Below are positions 57,005 to 64,000 of a stretch of DNA of 64,000 nt, one piece after another (the stretch's first letter is position 1; every line of letters begins with the position of its first letter). The stretch covers positions 27,580,768 to 27,644,767 of the forward strand of contig NC_064831.1 of NCBI RefSeq assembly GCF_024166365.1, read 5' to 3'. Both the position numbers and the translations under genes were made by a program. The stretch is from Elephas maximus indicus (Eukaryota; Chordata; Mammalia; Proboscidea; Elephantidae). The notes beneath the pieces are model-generated. The model saw only the letters and a program-made list of their open reading frames with translations, had not been told where the DNA came from and did no database searches.

Positions 57005-58047
57005 CTTGTGTGATTCATCTTTAGAAAAAAGGTAATTAAGTACAAAGATGCCTTTTAAACACACAGCAACAGCAGTACAATTCTTGATTTAAGCTGGGTC
57101 TGTATAATAATCAGCAAGTGTTCCTAACCCTATTTTACTGAAGCAAGCAGAAGGGTATAGCAATGCCATGCACCTGCACAAATTGGATTCCACAATATGC
57201 ATCCAATTCATTAGTTTTATGGCTTCCAGATACATTTTCTGGTTAGATGGAGGGAAAATATGCTTTATTGTAGGAATATTCTGCTATAATGCTTGCTTTA
57301 AAAATGTGAATATGTTCCAATGTGACTGATATGTTAGGGAACAAGTTGAGAATAGCACTAGTACCATGTTTGCATGCTCATAATATTGTCCATCAAAAAC
57401 AATAGGTGGATACAGGAAAATGCACACAGCTGAATAAAAATGAGAAACAATACACCACACATGTGGGAGTGTGTGCACGCGCACACACACACACCCTTCA
57501 AACATCTACTAGCTACATCAATTCACTGCATATGTCATGAGCCACACCTACCCAAATCTGGTGTTAGAACTTTCTGTCTGATTTCAGACAATACTTCTTC
57601 CACCGCTTCATAATAACTTAACAGGTGCAGCCCTTCTGCTCTCTTCTTCTACACGCAAACTTCAGGACTCTTCAGAGTGCCAAATTTACTGTAGCATTTA
57701 CTTATTTACTAACCATCTAATGTGTGTAAAATTGTGCTGTCACTTTTATTAAGTTCCTGTCTTTTTTTTTTTTAATGTGTGTCATTGACAAAATTTTTGA
57801 GGGTTGTGTCCCTAATCCCATTTTTCCCATAAGCCGTTTGATTTTTACTGCATGATTTTATATAGTGCAGTGAATTCTAGCCATGCATATGGTCTGTTAC
57901 AGCAGAACTGACTGTATCCTCAATAGACCCTGTTTCTGCTCTCTGGGGGGAATCCCTTATCCTTTGTTTTCTGTGGCTCTTACCCCAACCCTCTGGGAGT
58001 TTCTTCCTTTTCTCTTTTTCTCCTTAGCCACCTCCGAAATCGGTGCT
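57005..58047. other. Unassigned sequence with a short alternating GT/CA tract
   Basis: 57470-57495 reads gtgtgtgcacgcgcacac and onward into (ca)n, an alternating purine-pyrimidine stretch. The remainder shows no recognised feature. Confidence 0.6.
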
Positions 58048-58212
58048 TGTGGAGTATAAACCAACAACCCCATTGCTGTTGAGTCAATTCCAACTCATGG
58101 AGTAGAACTACCCCACAGGGTTCCCAAGGAGTCGCTGGTGGATTCAAACTGCCAACCTGTTGGTTAGCAGCCGAGCTCTTAACAACTGCATCAACAGGGC
58201 TCCATGTGGAGT
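58048..58212 (-). mobile_element. AfroSINE with 8-bp TSD
   Basis: The SINE at 58056-58204 is flanked by 'tgtggagt' at 58048-58055 and 58205-58212. 'ttgctgttgagtcaattcca', head 'ttaacaactgcatcaacagg'. Confidence 0.9.
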
Positions 58213-59710
58213 TTATTCCCTTTTTGTTGCAGTTTTATTTTCCTGTTCCCTACCATAGTGGGCGATGCTGCATTGACAACAAACAATCAGTGTATCACAG
58301 TTACAGAATGATATGATAATGCCAGCCTATGTTATAGGTCCACTCCTGTGGACAGGGAGGCAGGTTCTACTTCAAGAAGGAGAAAAAGTGAGGAAAGGTA
58401 TCATACAGACACAGGCATTAATTACTGTAGCCACTAAAGCATGAATGTGGATTCTGGCCCAGCATCAGAGTCAACTCTTACCATTTTATCCTAAGCCTCT
58501 TTGAATCCTTGCAACTGTCTTGGGATAGATGAGAATTAGTGATCTCATTCATGGTAAGGCCCCTTTCCCTAAACTTTTGCCAACTCAGCTGGATCTGCAG
58601 GCTTGTCCACACACACACTTGGACTCATCAACCTTTATTAATTCAAGAAAACCTCTTTTCTTCTGAACCATCCTGTTCCTGCAACCTGGAGGTCAAGATG
58701 TTTTTCTTCACAAACTCTACCTGTAATAACTTGACCTTATTCACCTCTATTATTTCCTATTCTCTTTGACATTTAATATCTTGACCCATAGTTATGTATC
58801 TTATTAAACCACAAGTGTTTCAAAATTTCGATTTTCCAATTAATGTAAGTGCATATGAAAAAAAAAGGGAAGGTCACATTGCCTTGTAGAACCTGCCTTA
58901 ATAGGGGGAAGGTCCATAAAGTTCTACAACTGAAAATTTAGAAATTAAAAACAAATCCAAATTTCAAATTTCGATAACATTCAAAGGCCAATGGTTCAAA
59001 TTATACTGAGAAATAATATAACAACTTTGGAAAAAGAGACCTCATATCTTCTGTAACTAAGTCATATGGGAAGACTATGTAATCAGAACATTGCCTGAAC
59101 GTGACCTTAGAAAGAGAGGCACATTAAATCATTCTAAAGTTTAATGATATCAAGCAATGATGGCCAGATACAAATCCACTCCAAAAAGGGCTGGTCTATA
59201 CAGCTTCTGGGATCAGACCTGAAAGAGATTCAGTGTGTAGAACCATGGAGCAAGAAGACTGTGGATGACACTGTTAGTCACCTACCCCAAATCCGTCCCT
59301 GCCCCATCGCTCTCTCCCATGCTAAGAGAAACTTGACTTGGCTCAGACATTAAACACTTATTTGCCCAATGTGTGCCTCGCCTGACACAGAGGGTAAAAT
59401 GTTGATTAATGCAAGCCATTCAGACCCATCCCATATAGTTGACCAGTATTTCTGTTTTTGTTTGGTATAACCACATTTGCTGTAGTGCCCGATAAGTTGT
59501 CTGCTGCTGTATAACAAACCTCTTTTGGGGCTTCTGGTAAATGTTTACTCTGTCTTAATAAGCAATGAAAGACAGGTGTTTACCTCTTTTTTGCCTTTAG
59601 ACATTATCACGTGAGAATAATGTCTAATACCCACACAGCTGTTTCAGCCAATTTACATAGTTGTACATATTATTTTTGCATATTATTTAGCCAGGTATAA
59701 CCATGAAGGC
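58213..59710. other. Unassigned sequence
   Basis: No recognised gene or repeat in about 1.5 kb. Confidence 0.5.
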
Positions 59711-59714
59711 AGGG

Positions 59715-60024
59715 GCATTGATGGTTTGGAGGTAGGATTCTTACCTTCCATGTTCAAGTCCTGGCACCTCATGTGCAGATACCACCTGTTAGTGGAGATT
59801 TGCATGTTACTATGATGTGGAACGGGTTTCAGCAGAGCTTCTAGACAAGAAAGAAAGACTTGGCTATTTCCTTCTGAAAATCAGCCAGTGAAAACTCTGT
59901 GGATCACAATGGCTCATCCCACAGTTGATCATGGGTATGGTACAGGACCGAGCAGCCTTTCGTTTTGTTGTGCACCGGGTGGCCATGAGTCAGGGACAGA
60001 CTCTACAGCAGCCAAGCATAACAT
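59715..60024 (+). mobile_element. tRNA-Gly-headed SINE (copy C), uninterrupted
   Basis: The head is 'gcattgatggtttggaggta'. The middle reads 'gtttcagcagagcttctaga', 'gaaagacttggctatttcct' and 'tctgaaaatcagccagtgaa'. The tail is 'catgagtcagggacagactc'. It supplies the unbroken order used to interpret copy B. Confidence 0.8.
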
Positions 60025-60624
60025 AGCCAGGGATGGAAAGCCAAAACAGTTGTGGAGAACTCAACCTAAATACCTGACAATAATAAGCCACTGAATTCAC
60101 CAAACCTGAAGCTTCCTTATTCTGGCCTTCTTGCTATGCAACATAATAAATATCCTTACCATTTAGTTGGGTTTTCAATTACTTTTTCCTGAAAACATCC
60201 TAACAAATATAAATGTGAAGGCAACAGAAAGCCATAGAATCTTCACGTGCTCCTGGCATTGTCCACAGGCAGCCTTGGAAGCCTTTCTCAGTTGGGGTCT
60301 GCATTTCCAGAAGTTGTCTGTTTTCTACTGGAAGATGCCAAATAATAGTAGCACAAAGCAACAGGGTGTTTCAACATTTCGGGTTACTCATTTTATGCAA
60401 AACGTATTTGGCAAGACTTTTACATTACTTAGTAAAGGGAGCTGCACAGGAAATTTAAATAATACATTTTGGTTTATAACTAATGAGAACATAAAAATAC
60501 TTAAGCTTTTTCAACTATTTTGTTCCAGGAACTGCCTTTGTAACTTATGATGATTTCATACAATCATTTCCTTTCTATTCTTCCAGCCACTTTCTGATTC
60601 CTTACATGATTCAAAACCTAAATA
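60025..60624. other. Unassigned sequence
   Basis: A 127-codon open frame (60167-60550, plus strand) is present but has no recognisable domain. I do not call it a gene. Confidence 0.5.
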
Positions 60625-60625
60625 A

Positions 60626-61561
60626 GGGTAATCCCCTATTTATGACCAGGTTCTATTCCCACAGCTTAGTGTCCTAAGTTGTCTCTGACATAAGCGGAAC
60701 ACCTCATTTTAATTTTTTTTTTGGTTTTCATTATTATTGCCTTTTATTATCACCATCTTTATAAATCCAATCTTTGTCTTTGGGGGTAGAAAACATTGTT
60801 ACATAAAAACTTAACAGATATATTTTAATATACACATAAAAAATACACAAATCATAAAAATTTACTCTGACGATAAAGAGTCAGACAACACTGGCATTTT
60901 GTCAGTTGAGGTAATAACTCCACTTGTGGAAGGTTCCGGATCATTTGGATTACCCACGGGAATGGGGATGGAGTTTCTAGGAAGAAAATTAGTGAGAGCT
61001 GTCTGTAAGTTCCTTTTCTTTTTCTCTTCATATACTTCAAGGTAGTTTCTCACTGTTTCCTGAATCTGCCTAATGTTATTAGCAAAGCAATCAGTGAGCC
61101 AATGTTTTCAATAAATGAAGCCCCTGATTTAGTTCAGAAAAAACTCCAGCTAATTTTTTCACTCTAAAATTTTTCAACAACTTCTCTCCTCCCTCTTCCT
61201 CATTGTTTCTTTCTTCTTCAGCATTTATTTCCACTTCAAAATCCATTAAATCCAGATCTGTCAATTCCCCTTCTCCATGATCTAGGAGTTCTCCACATCG
61301 AAGACACTAAGGTCTAAAGTCAGCATTCTTGCCATAGGGAAGATTTTTCCACTGATCTCTTCCATCATATTAACCTGATTAAATGTTTGAAGCCTGTTCA
61401 CATAACTAAGAAATTTTTTTCCATATCCTCTGCATGTATTTTTCCATAACTTCCTCCCAGGGATATGTATTAGCAATAAGATGTACCTCCTCCCCCCCAA
61501 AAAAGGAGGATTGTAAGTGCAGTTTGTTGTAACTCAAATAAGTCATAAGTTGGGGACTACC
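60626..61561 (-). mobile_element. pogo/Tigger-like DNA transposon with terminal inverted repeats
   Basis: The ends are inverted repeats: 'gggtaatcccctatttatga' from 60626 and, as complement, 'ggtagtccccaacttatgac' ending at 61561. They agree at most positions. The 936-bp unit contains the C-terminal part of a transposase-like frame on the minus strand. The N-terminal DNA-binding and DDE regions are absent, so it is an internally deleted, immobile copy. The family assignment is inference from TIR style and the transposase tail. Confidence 0.6.
60852..61500 (-). pseudogene. Transposase C-terminal remnant
   Basis: Minus-strand pieces: 'KKFLSYVNRLQTFNQVNMME' and 'MARMLTLDLSVFDVE' (61282-61500), an acidic stretch with 'DLDLMDFEVEINAEEE', and after shifts 'RNYLEVYEEKKKRNLQTALT' and 'NPNDPEPSTSGVI' (60862-61053). 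An acidic segment followed by a basic stretch and a Pro/Ser tail is what pogo/Tigger transposase ends look like. Frames are broken. Confidence 0.5.
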
Positions 61562-61783
61562 ATGGAATCCCAGGTTTGAAAAAGATTAAAAATTCATTTG
61601 AAACAGAATTTCAAATTCTCATGAGACCCAGACATTCTAGAGCTATGGAGCCTGGATGAACCCCTGAAACTATTGTCCTGAGATATCGTTAAACCATAAA
61701 CCAAAAATATTTCCTGAAATTTTCTTAAAACCAAACAATAGTTTAATTAGTAAAGAATTTCTTCTTTGAGCATTGTGCTCTTT

Positions 61784-61882
61784 TAAGATCTTGGAAACTC
61801 TATGGGGAGTTCTACTCTGTCCTTTAGGGTCGCTATGAGTTGGAATCAACTTGATGGCAATGGGTTGGGTTTTCTAAGATCT
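61784..61882 (+). mobile_element. 5'-truncated AfroSINE with 8-bp TSD
   Basis: Only the 3' half remains (61792-61874): 'actctatggggagttctact', 'tatgagttggaatcaacttg'. The duplication 'taagatct' lies at 61784-61791 and 61875-61882. Confidence 0.87.
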
Positions 61883-61941
61883 ATTGTAGGATCAAGTTGA
61901 CAATAGCAACTTGAAAGATTTGTTGTTGTTATTTTTAGGTG

Positions 61942-63020
61942 CTATTTAGTTGGTTCTGACTCAGAATAACCCCATGTACAACAAAGAAACACTTCAGCGT
62001 CCTGCGCCATCCTCACAGTCATTGCTATGTTTGAGCCCATTGTTGCAGCCACTGTGTCAATCCATCTCATTGAGGGTCTTCCTTTTTTTTGCTGACCCTC
62101 TACTTTATCAGGCATGATGTTCTTCTCCAGGGAATAGTCCCTCCTGATAACATGTCCAAAGTATGTGAGACGAAGTCTCACCATCCTCGCTTCCAAGGAG
62201 CACTCTGGCTATATTTCTTCAAAGAAAGACTTCTTTGTTCTACTGGCGGTCCACAGTATATTTAATATTCTTTGCCAACACCGTAATTCAAAGGCACCAA
62301 TTCTTCTTTGGTCTTCCTTAATAATTGTCCAGCTTTCCCATGCTTGTGAGGTGATTGAAAATATCATGGCTTTGGTCAGGCACACCTTAGTCCTCAAAGT
62401 GACATCTTTGCTTTTTAACATTTTAAAGAGACCTTTTGTAGCAGATTTGCCCAATGTAATGTGTCTTTTGGTTTCTTGACTGCTGTTTCCATGGGTGTTG
62501 AGTGTGGATCTGAGTAGAATGAAATTCTTGACAACTTCAATCTTTTCCCCATCTATTAAGGTGTTGCTTCTTGGTCCAATTGTGTGGATTTTTGTATTCT
62601 TTTTGTTGAGGTGTAATCCATATTGAAGGCTGTAGTCATTGGTCTTCATCAGTAAGTGCTTTTAAAAATTTGGTAAAAATCTTCACTTTCACCAAGCTAG
62701 GGTGTTATCTTCATATCAAAGGTTGTCAGTCTTCCACCAGTCCTAATTCGGTGTTCTTCTTCATATAGTCCAGCTTCTTGGATTTTCTGCTCAGTATTTT
62801 TTATATAGACTGAATAAGTTTGGCGAAAGGACACAACCCTGATGCATACTTTTCCTGGTTTTAAACCACGAAGTACCCCCCGTTCTATTTGAATGACTGC
62901 CTCTTGGGCTACGTACAGGTTCCATATGAGCACGATTAAGTGTTCCGGAATTCCCACTCTTCGCAATATCATCCATAATTTGTTATGATCTACATAGTCA
63001 AATACCTTTGCATAGTCCAT
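61942..63020 (-). pseudogene. RTE reverse-transcriptase and C-terminal remnant
   Basis: The frame at 62697-63020 shows palm motif A region 'MDYAKVFDYVDHNKLWMIL' and 'GIPEHLIVLIWNLYVAQEA'. The expected YADD motif C near 62720 is degraded (F-D-M-K-I-T in one frame). The frame at 62209-62649 carries 'YGLHLNKKNTKIHTIG', 'VCLTKAMIF' and 'AFELRCWQRIL'. The frame at 61942-62196 is the C-terminal tail ('LRLTYFGHVIRRDYSLEK', 'KKGRPSMRWIDTVAA'). Frameshifts divide it; inactive. Confidence 0.88.
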
Positions 63021-63576
63021 ACAACACAGGTAAACATCTTTCTGTTATTCTCTGCTTTCAGCCAAGGTCCATCGAACATCTGCAATGATATCCATCCTTC
63101 CACATCCTCTTCTGAATCCGGCTTGAATTTCTGGCAGTTTCCTGTGGAGGTACTGCTGCAATTTTTTTTTTAATTATCTTCAGCAAAATTTTACTTCCTT
63201 ATGATATAAATTATATTGTTTGATAATTTCTACATTTGATTGGATCACTTTTCTTTGGAAAAGGCATAAATATAGATCTCTTCCAGTTGGTTGGCCAGGT
63301 AGTTATCTCCCAAATTTCTTGGCATAGATGAGTGAACACTACCAGCACTGCATCTGTTTGTTGAAACATCTCAAATTGTATTCGATCAATTCCTGAAGCC
63401 TTATTTATTTATTTTTGCCAATGCCTTCAGTGCAGCTTGCACTTGTTTTTTCAATACCATCGGATTCTTGATCATATGCTACCTCCTGAAATGGTTGAAT
63501 GTTGACCAATTCTTTTTGACACAGTAACTATGCATATCCCTTCCATCTTATTTTGATGCTTCCTGTATAGTTCTTT

Positions 63577-63756
63577 ATTTTGCCTATAATCCTACCCATT
63601 GCCATTGAATTGATTCCACCTCATAGTGACACTATACGGCAGACTAGAACTGCCTTATAGGATTTCCAAGGAGTGACTGAAGAATTCGAACTGCCAACCT
63701 TTTGATTAGTACCCAAGCTCTTAACCACTGTGCCACCAGGGATCCATTTTGCCCAT
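63577..63756 (-). mobile_element. AfroSINE inserted in the RTE, 11-bp TSD
   Basis: The SINE at 63588-63745 is flanked by 'attttgcctat' (63577-63587) and 'attttgcccat' (63746-63756). Head at the right, 'ctgtgccaccaggg'. Confidence 0.92.
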
Positions 63757-64000
63757 AGAATCCTTCAAAATTGCAACTCGAGGCTTGAATTTTTTCTTCA
63801 GTTCTTTCAGCTTAAGAAATGCTGAGGACATTCTTCCCTTTTGGTTTTCTAATTCCAGGTTTTTGCACATTTCATTATAATACTTTTTGTTTTGTCTAGC
63901 ACCCTTCGAAATCTTCTGTTTGGCTCTTTTACTTCATTTGCTTTAGTTACTCAATGTTCAAGACTAAGTTTCAGAGTCTCTTCTGACGTTCATTTTGGTC

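Larger units (their letters stand above)
61919..64000 (-). mobile_element. RTE (BovB-type) LINE, runs off the window
   Basis: The 3' end is at the left ('tttgttgttgttatttttag'). The body continues to the window edge in minus orientation and is interrupted only by an AfroSINE at 63588-63745. It is longer than the RTE at 32.2 kb and may reach its endonuclease region beyond the window. Confidence 0.9.

Noticed and set aside
60167-60550. 127-codon plus-strand open frame
   Set aside because: Composition is not obviously protein-like, no domain or homologue comes to mind, and there is no context such as splice sites or a promoter. It could be chance.

Overview
The window is repeat-packed, gene-poor mammalian nuclear DNA. 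I find no intact host gene, no spliced exon I can defend, no functional RNA gene and nothing prokaryotic. The organism is almost certainly an afrotherian mammal, most likely an elephant-type paenungulate. About 25 short SINEs match the AfroSINE type: a tRNA-like head opening 'ccctggtggcgcagtgg' and a tail reading 'atgagtcggaatcaactcg'. They are accompanied by RTE/BovB-type LINEs whose 3' ends carry a similar tail, and by an L1 lineage unlike that of human or mouse. The species assignment rests on recognising these families and not on a database search.

Layout. 1-4.4 kb holds a Tigger1 end, SINEs, an old LTR with a duplicated segment, and unassigned DNA. 4.4-13.05 kb is a full-length but dead L1 on the minus strand, flanked by a 10-bp target-site duplication (TSD). 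It has a tandem-monomer 5' UTR and a solo LTR inserted in ORF2. 13-19.4 kb is SINE-rich and includes a 3' fragment of an AAAS (ALADIN) retrocopy at 18.7-19.2 kb. 19.5-27.1 kb is a second full-length dead L1 on the minus strand, which split an older SINE in two. 27-30 kb is mostly unassigned, with one MIR and one L2. 30.2-34 kb is a tower of nested repeats: an ancient repeat containing a retroviral LTR and a MER5-like element, which contains an MLT-like LTR, which contains an RTE, which contains another RTE piece. 34-48 kb is AT-rich DNA with scattered SINEs, MIRs and an LTR-in-SINE nest. 47.8-48.5 kb is an inverted L1 3' fragment that looks like twin priming. 48.9-50.1 kb is a GAPDH processed pseudogene. 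51-52 kb holds old LTR-like repeats. 54.3-55.2 kb and 59.7-60.0 kb hold a tRNA-Gly-headed SINE, one copy split by an LTR. 55.5-57.0 kb is a 5'-truncated L1. 60.6-61.6 kb is a pogo/Tigger-like transposon with terminal inverted repeats. 61.9 kb to the end is an RTE on the minus strand.

How the parts relate. Retrotransposition machinery explains nearly everything: L1-type activity for the L1s and the two retrocopies, and RTE-type activity, by inference from shared tails, for the SINEs. All coding remnants are broken. The most informative content is relative chronology from nesting: SINE tail and head types, an LTR family that jumped after afrotherian-specific repeats were in place, and two L1s with unrelated 5' UTRs but the same unusually long inter-ORF spacer. 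No undescribed biological system is evident.
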